Part shown: positions 11,111 through 24,180 of the stretch, piece after piece
Position numbering within the stretch: the first letter of the stretch is position 1
How the letters are laid out: each line of letters opens with the position of its first letter
NCBI RefSeq assembly: GCF_000247695.1
Contig: NW_004624882.1
Coordinates: 2,980,968-3,044,967 of the forward strand
Direction: 5' to 3'
Source: Heterocephalus glaber
Lineage: Eukaryota; Chordata; Mammalia; Rodentia; Bathyergidae
Length of the DNA stretch: 64,000 nt
Program-made: the position numbers and the translations under genes
The notes under the pieces: model-generated
What the model saw: the letters and a program-made list of their open reading frames with translations, nothing else
What the model was told of the DNA's origin: nothing
The model's database searches: none

Positions 11111-13936
11111 TCTTGATACCCTTTCCCGTGGGCCTCCATGGCTTGGGTAATAACACTGGCATGCTATCCCTGCTGCTTCCTTCTTACATTTTCAGGAATC
11201 ACAATGCTACTAGTGTTCTTAGAAGTTATTATTCTTTCTTCTTGGTGAGCAGGATATTGAAAGATCAACCATATTCAGCTGCCTTCAGACACCAAGGATG
11301 GCTCATGAAAGAGATATCCGGAGACCTCAGACATATCCACAGCTTTGCAGCCTGGCACCAACTTTTCTGCTCTGGGAGCACCTTCCATGAATAGGAGTTT
11401 CCTGATCCAAGTCTTACAGGCAAAAGCATTTCATCTTGCTTGTCTACCTTCAAGACTGCCAAACCTGTACTCATCTACCTGGCTTTCTAAACGTGGAGCC
11501 CCATTTAGGGTGTGTGTGTACATGTGTGAGTGTGTGTATGTGTGTGTATTTGAGTTTACCAAAATAATGAATATTATCAAATCTCCAAGTTTCTTTGCCT
11601 AGAGTATTTCAAACTAAGTAGGACATCATATGTGCACACTCCAGCAAGTTATAAAGTCAGACAAAATACTGATTTCAAACTAGTAATCTCCATATAGGCT
11701 CTGGGATATTTAAAGAAAAGAAGATTAAACTTACACTAAACGAATGTCATGAGAATGATCACAGCTATATAGACTTCCCATAGTATAAGATAATATCTCT
11801 AATCTTGGCATTCATTCCAGAAATTACTTTTAAACAGTCTGGTATGTGCTCAGTGTATTACTTTACCTTCTAAGTACTTTGTCAGGATTTGGACCAGTAC
11901 CTAAGAAGAATAACAAAATCACAAGTTCCTGAACAGTCCTGGATATGGGATGTGCTAAGTACTTTTGAAAAAATAAGGGGTCAGCTATAACTTTATCAGT
12001 TAATAAAAAAGATAACTTTGACCCCTGCCCATTTTAGAGGAGGGAGCAGCTACAGTAAGAAGGGGCAATCATTCCAGACTTCCAGTTGACTCTGGGTAAA
12101 AGAGGGATGATTGAAGAGGAGTTTTGGAAATCTAGGCCTACTGAGTAAGCCAAGATGGCCGCCACCTTAGAGAATATCCAGGAAGTATCTTCATAGTACT
12201 TGGTGCATAGCCAGAATTTGGTTGACTGCTTGACTTTTGAGGAGTTTTACTGTTTTACTGAGGTGGGAGCTATTATCTGGGCTAGGGTTTCTCAGCATTT
12301 GGTAATTTGAAATGGTTACATTTTGACATCCCATGTACCCTCCTTTCTATTGGAAACAAGAAAACCAATAGTTACCTTTTGTGACTTTACTCTAAAGATT
12401 AAGAGTTCCATGTCTCTGGTATGATAGTACTCCCACAGGGTGATTCATAGGTTAAGCTATTAGAACAGAAAAGAGGAAATATTTGTACTTGGCTATGCCT
12501 TCCTTTATAAAAACAAATATTACTTTTTTTTTTTTTTACAAAACCATATCACTGGCATAGTTTTTAGTTGTTTTTACAATTGATTGCTCTGTAAGCATAC
12601 AATCTTTTACTGTGAAATCATTCAGAGATAATTATTTTTGGAAGGAAAATGACGAGGGAAACAGTTATGTAGTCAATTTTTGATTATCCAAGATGATTTT
12701 GCCACTGGAATTAATATCCTATTTTAGCACATAGCAACAGTTACCTTCTCTCTTTACTAACTTTTAGAACAAAATGTTTTATAAGGGAATGGAACTGAAT
12801 TTTATTTCTCCTCCTGGGCCTCCGGGCTGTCTTGTATTTTCACTGCCTGTAGCACCTAATGTTTTCCTCATTTTAGCAGCATGCTGGAGCTGGCTTGCTC
12901 TAGCTGGAAAACCCATTGTATCAATCTTTTCCAAACTCTGCGGTATGTTTCCTCATCTTGGTACCTTGAAATCTGCCCTAATGGGAGTGTTTACACCACC
13001 GAAATTGACAACTGCTGCAAATTGGTGCTTTTTTCCAGAGAAAGTTTTGAAAACTTTCTATTAGCACACTCCTGCTGCTTTGAGTTCTTACTTTTTGGAT
13101 AAATACTTTCTAAACCATATCATATGTTGCTCTTTTTGCAAACAGACGGTGTAACAAAAGTTACCCTTTCTTGCACTCATTATAATAATTCATATAATGG
13201 GCCTACTTTTTAGTATTGCTTTCTTCACTTTTCCCTTCAAAAGGGAGCTTCTTCCTTTTGAAATGAATGGATGAAGCCTTCATTCATTTCTCGTTTGTTG
13301 ACTCTGATTGTCCATAGCTCAAGAAATGAGGTAACCAAGTCTGCTAGGTATAAGTATTGGAGAAAAGTCAAATAGAAGTCAGAGAACTTCTTTTAGTCCT
13401 TGACTAAAGTACATGTCCTTGGTTCAGACCTTTTGCGGCAACTAGTTTGGTTGCGAGAGTCAGCTTTCTGGGCGTTTGCCCTGTGCAGTTACACATGGGC
13501 CCATGATCAGCAGGACAGCGTGGCTAATGCTTTGTTATCACTATTGTGGAATTCGTAATCCTTTTTGAACCAGAGGTCCTACATGTTCATTTTGTTTAAA
13601 GGCTCCAAACATCGTGTTGTCAGTCCTGATGGTTGTTCAAATGTCTTATTTGCTTCAGATTTTGGAAAGCTGAACTTTTTAGAAGTCTGTTGTCTAGATC
13701 AGTAGGATGTTTCTATATTAACCACAGATAGAGGCTTGCTCAGATCTCTGTGAATCTTGAATAAGTAATGGTAAAATGATGCTTGTTCTCGTTCATTATA
13801 TTATGATTTTTCTAAGGGGGCAGGCTAAGAAGGAAAACCATACTATAGTGTTGTTCATCCATTTTAAGTTTGAGTGCACAAGATTGGTTTCGATCCTTCA
13901 TTTGCAAGTAAATGCTTTTTAATTCTCTTATTAATG
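11111..13936. other. Mostly unassigned DNA with one TG microsatellite
   Basis: A degenerate (TG)n lies at about 11512-11550 and a T-run at 12524-12538. The segment 12790-13060 is open in two frames and may be an old dispersed repeat, but I cannot name it. No exon pattern is seen. Confidence 0.45.
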
Positions 13937-14330
13937 CATATTTTAAAAATAACATTATTGAAGTAGTACTTGCACCTCATAAAACTTGCTCAGTTTAAGT
14001 ATACAAGTCAAGGGGCTTTAATAAGTTTCTAGAATGGGGCAGTCCATACTATCTGTTTTAAAACAATGAGATCACTCATACACATTTACAGTTACCCCCT
14101 TTTCCACCGCCAAGCCCAAGAAATGAAAATCTTTCCATTTGAAAAAGATTTGCCTTCTCTGGCCATTCCACATAAATAAAACTGTACAGTATAAGGTCTT
14201 TTGTAATTGGGTTGTTTTATTTACATGGTGTTTTGGAAGTTCATCCGTGTTGTGGCATGTAAAGAAGAGTGTGGCATACTTTTAGGCACAGATTCATAGG
14301 ATGTGTGAGGTTTGTGCAGAAGAAACAAAG
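13937..14330 (-). mobile_element. Old L1M 3' UTR fragment, reverse orientation
   Basis: The plus strand matches the complement of old L1 3' ends: a 'ttattgaagtagtact' block, 'tcagtttaagtatacaa', 'aagaaatgaaaatc', and 'tggccattccacataaat' followed by 'aaactgtacagtataaggtc'. It is diverged and lacks the ORF2 body. Confidence 0.65.
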
Positions 14331-14679
14331 CTCATACACTTATCTGTGAGTGCACATCTATTTTATCTCATTTTGCCATCGGGAATGGACTGGTAAGTGC
14401 TAAGGCTGGGGCATGGTGGCTGAGTTGACAGATTGGCCTTGAATGTGCTGCCCCCCCCCAGAGGAGTAACTGGGCCTGTCTTGGTCAATGTTGGACTTCG
14501 GCTCATTAGATAACATCTGGCCTTTTATTTCTTCCTGGGAAAGTTAAGCCAAGATATGTGGGTAGCAAGGCAGTGATTTAGGATGAAGTAATTCCTTGTT
14601 TGAGGCATGTCTCTTTATACTTACGATAAAATTTTTATGCCCAGATACTCCCCAGTACAAAACTCTTTCTCAATGCGGA

Positions 14680-14850
14680 CTGCAAGTTAGAATCATCCAG
14701 GAAGTTTCTGATATCTCACTATTCAGTGGATGACCCTTAGACCAGCACTATGGCATAAAAATGCAGAGTCCCAGCCACACTCCAGATCCACTCAGAATCT
14801 GCACTTTAGAACATCCCAATCCACATGCCCATTAAAGCTTGAGACATGCT
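14680..14850. mobile_element. MER5A-like hAT fragment
   Basis: It contains 'gttagaatcatccagga', 'tgcagagtcccagcc', 'ccactcagaatctgc' and a terminal 'agcttgagacatgct', resembling MER5A-type elements. Terminal inverted repeats are worn. Confidence 0.5.
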
Positions 14851-15845
14851 GTACAATACTGAACCAAGGACAGACCCACTCCTAGAAATTCTGATTCATT
14901 TGGTCTTGGAAGAAGCCTAGTCATGAAAAAGCAAAGCCCCCAGTCACCAACTGATCATCACGTACAATCAAGTTACTTGATCCCTGGCTTGGTAGGACCC
15001 ACTTACAGCCCCTTAATCACTGATAGCTATTAAGCACATAGAAATGAGCTTCAGTAATTACTTACACTGTCTGCTTTAGAATTCCCAGTCATTTTTTCAG
15101 TAGTTTCTAGCTTATAATAATCAATCTTAAGAATTTATAAATCTTTCTCTAAAATAGTCTTCTAGATTTCATTTAACATTGCCCTTGTCACAGATCAAGG
15201 ACTGGAGATGAATGACTAGTTTTCCTTGTCTTTCTAAGCAAGATAAGACCTCCTCCAGCTCTACCCACACCCACTGTCTGGTGTTGGAGATTACATTATT
15301 TCTCACTGTCGACTTGCATTGCAATTCTGAGAAACATCTTAATATTCCATTTTTGTTTTGATTTTCATAAAATGAATATATGAAGTGGTTTGGAAGAACT
15401 GAATATATAATTGAATTGCTTTAAAAGACTTTTTAAAAACAAGTCTATGATTGAGGTCTAAAATGTAATATATAACTTGGATATTTTATTTCAAGTATCA
15501 TTTGTTACACATTTATGATAAAACAAGTTCTTTAGAGGTCTTTATCTAAAAGACTCAATTTGTCTGATTGTAAACTCATTCTAATAGTCAAATTAAATCT
15601 AAATGAAGTTTTCACTTCAACATACTAGTAGGGCAAGGTTTTAATTCTCCAGTCCTTGATTTCTCATTGTGGTAAACCCACAAGATAATTTTATTAGTGG
15701 CTTTATTTTCTGTGAGGGGCTTTTTCATTTTTCTTTAACTCAGCATATAAATTGTATGTGTTAAAACTCATTTATATTTCAGTTAAAAGGCAGGGATTAC
15801 TGCTATTATTTGCAGAAGTGTTAAGCATATTGTCAAAAGCAGGAT
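14851..15845. other. Unassigned AT-rich DNA
   Basis: Nothing supportable beyond ordinary AT-rich intergenic sequence. Confidence 0.45.
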
Positions 15846-16038
15846 TTCTCAGCTTTGGTGCCGTTGGCATTTTGAGATGGATAATTTTTTGTTGTGAGGG
15901 ATGGCCAGATGTGTAACAGTGTCCCTAGACTCTATGAATAGGCTCCAGTAGTAAGCCTCTAGTTGTGACAATCAAAACTGACATATTGCCAAATGTCCCT
16001 TGAAGGGGCGAAATTGTCCCCAACTAACAACCATTGTT
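15846..16038 (-). mobile_element. MER20-like hAT element, reverse orientation
   Basis: The plus strand reads the reverse of the MER20 pattern: 'tttctcagctttggtgcc', 'gataattttttgttgtgag', 'gttgtgacaatcaaaact' and 'ttgccaaatgtcccttga', ending near 'aacaaccattgttc'. It is nearly full length and noncoding. Confidence 0.75.
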
Positions 16039-18578
16039 CTATAGCAGAGATGGAAATAGAGAAAGAATCTGTTAAGATTTCATAATCTAAGCAAGACACT
16101 CTTAGTTCTCATTGTTGTTAATTTTTATTTTGTGGCTGGGCGACTTATCAGTGTAAAGTACTGTTACATTAGATTTCTGTTTAAAGATGTTTCCAAATAT
16201 TTAAAATAAAATTGACGTTTTACAAGTCACCTCAATATATGTCCCTATTTCCTTTCCTAAGTTTAGTTAAGAAAACGTTCTGAGTTTTAAAGCCCCTTAA
16301 ATCCAGTAAAAAATTGAGCCATTTATCGGCCAAGTCCAAATAAGGAAATGACTTTGGCTCTACTTATTGGAGTGCTTTGGGGCTGGCAAGTGGCTGTTTG
16401 GGTCTGATAATTTAGAGATATGGGACCTCACATGTTCGTGCTGGGTATGCAATGCATTGGGTCACAACCCTGGCTGCAGGTTGGAGTTCTCTGGGAGTGT
16501 GGGTAACTTCAAGCCCCAAGCCTTAGAGAGCCCAGCTCAGTTGTGCAGGGTAGGGCATAGAGCTCCCCAGGTGACTCCGAGTGCAGGCAGGTTGAGAGCC
16601 GCCGATGGAGGTTGATCTGGCTTTGCTTCCTTTATCCTGCATTGATCACCTTCCCATGTTTACCTGTGGCCTGCTTTCTTCCCATCTGCAACATGCTTGT
16701 CAAACTCATTTACCTCTCCCTTCCTGGTATTGTCACTGTTTTTGTCCGAGGATTTTTGCTTTGTTCAGACCTGGACTTGCAAGGAAACTCCTTGCTTAAT
16801 CTAGTCCCCTGAATCAATGACCTTCTTTTGACTGCTGTCTTCCTTTCAGTGTTAACCTCATTCCACCAAAAATAAAAAAGAAGCTTCTATGTTTTTAAAC
16901 AGGTATGTCTTCTTCTGCCAGCAGATTATCCCCAATTCCCATCACCACTTGCCTCGATTCTTTCCCCTGACTATTTATTTATTCATTTTCTTTCTTTTCT
17001 TTGTGCTCCCTCCTATTAATTTTTCCATCCTTAGATGGCATGGTCACATTTTGTGAATTCTTTAAGTGTATTTCAAGATGCTGGGAGAGTATATTTTACT
17101 TACTTGACCCTGACCTGTTTGCTTTTATTTGATCCTCCACCTGCACATTATTTTTAACTTTTTAAAATCTGTGTTCTTGGTTTTTGTGTTATTTAAAATG
17201 TATGCTCTTAGGCCCCTGTTTGCCCCGCCTGAGCACTTAAATATGACACCTCATGTCTGCCAGCCTCCAGGTTCCTATTATGGCCAGTGGATCTGGATGA
17301 GACAAACCATCCCATGCCAGGCCTCAGGCATCTCGTCACGTCTGGTTTCACCTCTCCTCTTCCCACAAGATGGGCTGAGCTGCCCTCTAACCACCTACCT
17401 GCCTCTCCCTTTAACCTCGTGGTCACTAGCACCCCCCTTGGACTTCAAGTCATAATGCTGGGAGCCTTATCTTTGGCTTGCTTGAGAGTATTTATTTCTG
17501 TTAAGCACCTCCAGCAACTTTCATCTTTTTCCCTCAGAGAGTTCTTCCAAAATAAATCATAAATTGTCTCCTCAGTAAAACTTAAGTCACATTCTCTCAA
17601 CTCTGGTACCTGAGTCACTGCAAAAAAGCCTTTCCAATTCATTCCAGAGATTTAGTGGTGGGGTTCCCCACAACATAATGCATGCATGGGCTGGTTTGGG
17701 CCCTTTCATGACTTAGGGATGGATTCTCTGTACCCGCTCTGTTTTTTTTTTCCCTCTTCTGATTTCCCCAGAACCCTCTTTGTTTTCTTCTTGTCCTTCC
17801 TGAGATCATGACTCTACATCTATTCCACAAACATCACACCACCTGTATTTTTTAAAGCCTGAGCATTTGTCTGTTCACCTGTGTAAAACAATATTAACAC
17901 CGAGTTGCTTTGTGGAATGCTCAGTATATCAAGTTATACTTTAAAAACACCCTCTCTTAAGCCTTTAAAGTCAACTTACAAATCTCATTTTCATTATAGA
18001 TCTTGTCATTTCTGCATTAATGTGAAAACAAAAACAAAAACACCTTTCTCTTGAACCTTGAAATAACAGCCAATCAGATTTTCAAACTTAACACTGAGCA
18101 TCTAAATATTTCTTACAAGGTGTAAACTTCCAGATTTAATGCATCAAAGTTTCTCAAATATTCTAATAGTGATTATAAACTTAAATCATTAAATATGAAG
18201 CATTTTAATAAAATAATAAATTTAATATGTCAAATTGTCCCCAAAATGAAAAAAGTTTTGAAGAACAAATAAAACTTATATATCCTTGTATGTTGACTCC
18301 CCAAGATATTATTATACCCAGTTTAATAGTTACTACCAAAGGTTGATTAATTTCTGCATTAGCTCCATGTATTTTATTAATAGCAGTACTTGTTTTTATA
18401 TCAATGTCAGTACTAGTGGTTGCATTAGTATTCATAATAGTGCTTGTACAAAAGTTACCATTATTACCAATGCCAACATCAGCATCAGCACTGGCATTAG
18501 CATTAGCTTTAGTCTTTGAAGTAGTGTATTTCTCAGATTTCTAAGTTACTGATTCAAGTCTGGAAAACATAAGCTGTG
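16039..18578. other. Unassigned DNA, including a locally GC-richer patch
   Basis: 16360-16620 is richer in G+C and holds an 82-codon open frame, but it has no domain, splice pattern or CpG island. 16456-16500 may be a hAT end fragment. 18340-18510 is a degenerate CA/ATT trinucleotide-like stretch ('gcatcagcactggcattagc'). Nothing supports an exon. Confidence 0.4.
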
Positions 18579-18981
18579 GCATTCATCATTGGAAATTTAC
18601 ACCTTTACATAGTCTCTCTTGGTTCTTATTTTTCACCCTTGCCCAGCCCTCCCTTCACCCCCTCCAGTCCTCCCTATTTACAAAGATTTTGTTCCTATTT
18701 TTCCATTTTCTCATATGAATCCCATTCCCTTCTATCCTTTCCCCTAGCCCTCCCACTTCCTTCCCCTTTGCCCCTTTTCTTCCTATTTCACATTACCTAT
18801 TATACATTTAGTCCTTATTTACACTTTCAGTTTCTCACACCAGAGAAACTGTTTGGTATTTATACATGTGTGCCCTATTTATTTCACTTAAGAGTATCGT
18901 CTCAGTGTGCATCCACTTAGCTATAAATGTCTCTAATTTCTCATGTTTTATGGCTGAGTAGTACTCCATTTTATTAAAAAA
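18579..18981 (-). mobile_element. Recent-type L1 3' UTR fragment lacking a poly(A) end
   Basis: It is closely similar to the L1 ends at 5759-6539 and 43580-44062: 'ttcatcattggaaatttaca', the complement of the G-rich 3' UTR, and the end of ORF2 with 'tatggctgagtagtactcca'. Unlike those copies, its 3' side stops short of the 'ttggtacatttta' end and has no A-rich tail. The 7-bp string 'actgatt' occurs on both sides (18548 and 18984), but no long target duplication is evident. Confidence 0.8.
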
Positions 18982-19446
18982 CCACTGATTGAGAATATGT
19001 CTTCAGTGTCATAAATTCAGGGTTTTTAGCCAAAGACTTTGGACCAAGATACCAAAAACTAGGGCTTGCCCACTCCAAACTTTAATGGACATTTATTGGG
19101 CTATAATCATTTCTGTAGTAGTCAGGCTTGACTTTTCTAAACCTTGACTTTTTCTTGCCTGGTGAATTATGGTCACCTATATCCAACCCGTTTCCATTGT
19201 TTTCTTAGGCAATTTGCATTGAATTTTTATTACCTGATCAGGCAACTTTTATTGCTTGATCAGAGGAAGTAATCAAACATCTTTGGTGGCCAAGACTGAA
19301 AGATTTGCTGGAACATGAACATTTCAGTGCTAAACCAGAAAATTCCACAGGATGACTGGTCACCCTATATGCTAGACTCTCATTAGAATGGTCTCAGGAA
19401 CTTTTTAATCATACCAGGGTCCAAGACCCATCTCCATGTAGTCTAA
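18982..19446. other. Unassigned DNA
   Basis: No supportable gene or repeat family. Confidence 0.4.
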
Positions 19447-19938
19447 TTTTAGTTTTTAATTTATTGTTAGCTGTTGCACAAAACATAAAAATTGTGCTCA
19501 TTAATTGGGTATCATGTAATGTTTGGATACATGTATACATTGCATAACGTTTAACTCAGGTCAAACATACCCATCTTTTCAAACATTAGTCATTTCTATA
19601 GCTTTTGGAAATGGGCAATACATAATTGCTATCTATAATCACCTACTGTGCAATAATAGCGCTCTATTGTTTCTATCAGGCTGTAACTCAGGGCCCACTG
19701 ATCACCCTTATCCCGTCCCACCTGCCTCCGTACCTTTCTCAGCCTCTGCTAACCATCACTCTACTGTCGGCTTGCGTGCCATTGCCTTTTTTAGATTCCA
19801 CATGTGAGTGGGATTGTGCAGTAGTTGTCTTTCTGTATCTTGCTTATTTTACTCATAATGACCTCCAGATCCATCTATATTGCTGCAAACAATAGGGTTT
19901 TGTTCTTTTTGTGATCGAGTAGTATTTCATTGGATATT
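19447..19938 (-). mobile_element. Old L1 3' UTR, reverse orientation
   Basis: The plus strand is the complement of an L1 3' UTR/ORF2 end: 'tgttagctgttgcacaaaa', 'tgtttggatacatgtataca', 'ttagattccacatgtgagtg' and 'tcataatgacctccagatcc'. The small ORFs across it (19523-19895) are chance frames in L1 antisense. Confidence 0.75.
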
Positions 19939-19944
19939 CTGACT

Positions 19945-20033
19945 TAATGAGTCTGGGGATACTGCCTAGAAACTGATATTTAAAAAATCCCCTCAAGTGA
20001 TTTTCGTGTGTAACCAAGGTCGAGAACCACTTT
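19945..20033. mobile_element. Partial hAT (MER5-like) end
   Basis: It contains 'tgatatttaaaaaatcccc', 'caagtgattttcgtgtg' and the terminal-like 'aaggtcgagaaccactt', typical of the ends of small hAT elements. Confidence 0.5.
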
Positions 20034-23000
20034 TCTGCATGCTCTACCCAGTGTGAGACACTTTTGCCACGTTTTATTGTCTACCTTGTCCTATGGGAAT
20101 TCAGCAGAACTTGAACTTGACAAGTATGTGTTTGGGTTCACTGATGTGCAGCATTTCCACTCAATATTTTCAGGGGAGATCATAAGCACATTTCTTGAGC
20201 ATATCATGTTCTTTATGAGTTTTGAGTATCACTGTATTCTCCTGACTCTTCATGGAGTTACTGATTTCTTTCTGAGATTTAAATTATCATAACTTCATCA
20301 GTGGGAAGTGTCTTTAACTCGGCACATTTGTCCAGCTAGTGGCATCCTTTAAAATATCTGTGCTTCCTTCAGACCTAACATCATTTTTTCTACCACACAA
20401 CATGGAATCCGCTACTCTCCAAGGATTCTTGCTTCTATTTAGTGGAGAAAATTTAACTTGGAGACCAAAATTTTAGCTGTATTGGGGGTGGGGAATATCA
20501 GATTTGTTTTATATGAGTACTGGTCTTAGGTGGATCTTGGACCCATAGTCTTGTCTGAGACAGAAATTCTTAATTCTCTGATGCAGTTTTTATACATCTC
20601 ATTGTCCCTTCTGTGGCAAGTTTTCAACCTTTCCATTTTATATATTTTTTACATGTTTTTGAATCTTTTCAAGCATTAAAAATTCATCATTTATTTACTG
20701 TCTTTCTAAATGTCAGCTGTGAATCAGTAAAACTGTGTGAATAGGCTTCAAATATTTTCTAGTTCATGTTTAGGTGCAAGAGGAAATGCCCTGTTTTCTT
20801 TCAGGTTCAAACTCTATTTCCTTTTATAGTTTGATAATTTCTTCATTCCCCACTCTTCGTATTTTTGAAGTGTCCTCACACCTTTGGTTATTCTTCATAT
20901 TTAGAGTTTTATACACTAAATGAAAAGATTTTTCTCTGAAATAACAGGAAGTAGTTATTTTGTCAGCATTTTAAGAGAAGTGGAGCTACGTGAGCAGAGC
21001 CACCCTCTCAGTCATTACACAAGTGGATAATTTGCGTCTAAGGTTACAAATTCTAGATAAGAGTCAGAAATTGGGATCTCAGCAGGATGGCCATTATTCA
21101 CAGGGACCATAGGCCAAGGCCAAAACATAAAGCCTATGTAAACATCGTTTTAATGACTTTTGTATCCATCTTGGGTTATTTTGTGAGGGAGGTGATGAGA
21201 GAGAAGGTGAGATATCTAAATGGACAGTCCTCTTTCCAGTCTTCTTCATTTGATCTTAGACCTAAGTCTTAATTATAGAATTCACTTTGGAAAGCCATTA
21301 GGCAAACTTTTATTATTCAAAGGATTTCCCTCCTCTGGGATCCCGAGTTTTGCCAAATAACTTTAGATCAGGACTAAAATCCCCTTGAGAGTTTCTGGAT
21401 TTTTCTCCACTAGGAAACATGAAGTATGATGGTTCTTTGTGGAGTTCCTAGTCCTAGTTCTTCACAACTCCTTCAATTGATGGCCTAATGATAGACAAAA
21501 ACAAAACAAAACAAAACACAAAGGCTCTTAAAAATACATGCCTTATTGATTTTGGAATGTTCTGGTAAATGCCTTTCTGATTGATGTCATTTAGGCAGTA
21601 TAGGATTTGGCTTCAGCCTCAGAGTGATTTTAGCCAAGAGGAAATAGAATATCTAATAAATAATGTGGAGCTTACATATTGAGACACCAAAAATAATTAT
21701 CGTTATTAATAATGTAATTGGACATGCCATACCACCTCTTCATTTAGGTACATTTCTAACAGATACGTAAATGCCAGTGAAACTTGACTTCGGTATAAGC
21801 TGCTTGAGCCCCATTGTTTTTGACTTTCTAGTAGAGTTGTACTTTTATTTTTATTATTTTTGTCAGTCTCATTTTAACTTGTTTAGACAAAATTTCAGAG
21901 ACTCTCCAGTGATTTAAGAAATATCTTCATAAATAAACACACCATATTTTAGACTCAGAAATCCAGATGATATTTATTCTGGATATATTCTAGGAAGCTA
22001 CATCTTTTGTTCCAAGATGACAAAGCTCTACTGGTTTTGGTTTTACCTTTAACATGTGCTCGTTGTAAAAAATTGCAACTATAGAAAAAATTATAAACAG
22101 TAAATTATAATAAGAAAATTCTGAGTATATGGTATAATCCACATATGTATATTCTTGCCTTATTTTATCTGGACATCAATGAGAATGAGCCAATAGCTCA
22201 TCAGATGAAAAGCTAGCATTCACGAGTACACCTTTATGGAATGTTAGATGAACATAAAAGCATTCTTTATATAATATTCATTAAGTTAATATTTGGTTAA
22301 CAATAACTTTTGTATCTATCTACTTATTTATCTTTGGCTTTGGGGACTTTCGATGATTTTTTTGAGAACGATCAGGATGCTTAAACTTCCTCTAACTTTA
22401 ATATTTTAATAAGTAATTTTTTTAAAAGTGTCATACTTTCCTTCTATGGAAACTACCTAGCCCAAGATCTATTTTATGGTGGCAGACTTTGATTAAGTTT
22501 AAATTTCCATTATCATTATCATCTTTATTATCATTATTACTATAAGTACCCCAACCAAATACAACACTATCTTTGCTTCCACTATCATTACCACCTTTCT
22601 ATTATCATTGTTATATTTCAATACTTGGTTTGAGGGAGGTAAAGGGAGACAGATAATATTTCTCTCTCTTCTTTCATTTCACTCTTTTCTATCCTCTTTC
22701 TCATAATAAATCTATTGGTCACTGGCCGTGTATTTTCCTTGCCTCTAAATTTCAGACCTTTCTTTTATATAACATTAATTTTTACTTGTTTTATTCCTAA
22801 TACTTCATCTTAAGTGTAGAGAAAGAATACCAAGACACAGTTAAGTTTGTCATCTCTTGTCTTCCAGGATCAAAAATAGTTGTTGCTGCAGTGTTTGGAA
22901 TAAAAAAAAAGCTTAGAAGAACGTTGTATACAGAAGTGACTCGTACAGCCTTTGCTCCTGAAATCATGCCAGCAGATATTTTTATCCTATTAGGAAGTAA

Positions 23001-23569
23001 CTAAAAGGTTTATTCAACTCTGGCCGGCCAACCTCTGTAATGCACATCTGACAAAAGCTTCTGACTGTGAGAAAGTTCTGTTCTCCCCCTGGTGGTGAAA
23101 GGAAAAACTAGCAATGGTGCCCCTTATGGGACGGTATTGATAAAATACGGGATACAGGCTGCCTTAATGTTTTAGCCAGCTTCTTGAGAAATTTCTCTGC
23201 TTCTCTGAAAAAATAAAATACTCTTATCTCCTACTGTCTTTAGATTGAAGTAGATTTGACAAACTGGCATAACATGTTTCTTTGGAGACAAACTGAGAAG
23301 CACATCTATATCTTAAATCAAGACTGTCAGAATCATAACAATATGTTTAGCATATTAGTCATGGAACTAGGTTTTAATCCTTGAGACCATAGAAATGGAT
23401 GCTGGGTTTATTTTACTGTTATTACCTCTGAATTGAATAAAGACTAGAATTCTAAATATAATGCACATTCTCTAACTTCTCCAACTCAACAGACAAAAAC
23501 TTACCCTTCTATGATAAACAGAGTTTGGAGGATATTGGCTCATACAAAGACTGTCTTTTTGACCCAACA
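20034..23569. other. Long unassigned interval
   Basis: 3.5 kb without a recognisable repeat family or gene. Small features only: an imperfect (CAAAA)n at 21499-21518 and ATT-rich trinucleotide stretches near 22510-22540. The interval is a candidate for unique sequence, and conservation data would be needed to see any regulatory element. Confidence 0.4.
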
Positions 23570-23760
23570 ATCATGAACTCTTATTAAATACTGACTTGGG
23601 GCTAGGCTCCATGCCACATGATCAAATACATCTTCATTTAACCAGTGCTTACAATAGCTCAGTGAGGCACGGTCACACTGTTGCTTTAACCACATGTATG
23701 TTGCCTCCCTGAATCACATGGGTAGTAAAATGGTTTGGGTAGGTTTCAGCTTAGGTCTCT
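23570..23760 (-). mobile_element. MIR-like SINE, reverse orientation
   Basis: 'ttattaaatactgacttgg', 'ggctaggctccatgccaca', 'tagctcagtgaggcacgg' and 'tcacatgggtagtaaa' follow the reverse MIR order. It is strongly diverged. Confidence 0.5.
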
Positions 23761-23782
23761 TATTCACAGCCCCTGCTCTAAG

Positions 23783-23994
23783 CCAGTGACTGGCAGTGGG
23801 GGGGCGTGATTTTGTTCCCAGAGGATCTTGGGCAGTGTCCAGGGGCATTTCTGGAGGGCACAGTGGAAAGATGCAATCGGCATCTAGTGGGTAGGGAACA
23901 GGAATGCTGCTGAACAATCTGTAATGCACCGCACAGCTCCACAACAAAGAATTACTGGGCTCTAAGTGTCAATTATGCTGAGGCTGAGAAGCCC
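23783..23994 (+). mobile_element. MER20-like hAT element
   Basis: The MER20 pattern is nearly complete: 'gggggggcgtgattttgtt', 'ggcatctagtgggtaggga', 'aggaatgctgctgaacaa', 'ccacaacaaagaattactgg' and the end 'aggctgagaagccctg'. The ORF on the other strand is incidental. Confidence 0.8.
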
Positions 23995-24000
23995 TGCTCC

Positions 24001-24180
24001 AAATCAGTGCTCTTCCAAATGTGGTCCACGAAGCAGCAAATGTCATAACACTTACCTGCTAGAAATGCTGAATCACAGGCCTCCATCCCAGCCTTAGTAG
24101 CCCTAAAACTCTCGGGTGGGGCCCAGGAGTAAGTGTTTTCACAAGCACTCCTCCCTGCCAGGTCTTTCTTGCACACTCAA
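24001..24180. mobile_element. MER5A-like hAT element
   Basis: 'ttccaaatgtggtccacgaa', 'agaaatgctgaatcacagg' and 'tctcgggtggggcccagga' match the MER5A pattern. It begins only a few bases after the MER20-like element. Confidence 0.7.

Noticed and set aside
12774..13102. A 96-codon plus-strand ORF as a possible exon
   Set aside because: It is open in two overlapping frames with no codon bias or domain, and its wording resembles an old interspersed repeat that I cannot name.
16367..16799. GC-richer patch with open frames as a first exon or CpG island
   Set aside because: CpG is scarce, no splice or promoter pattern is seen, and part resembles a hAT end.
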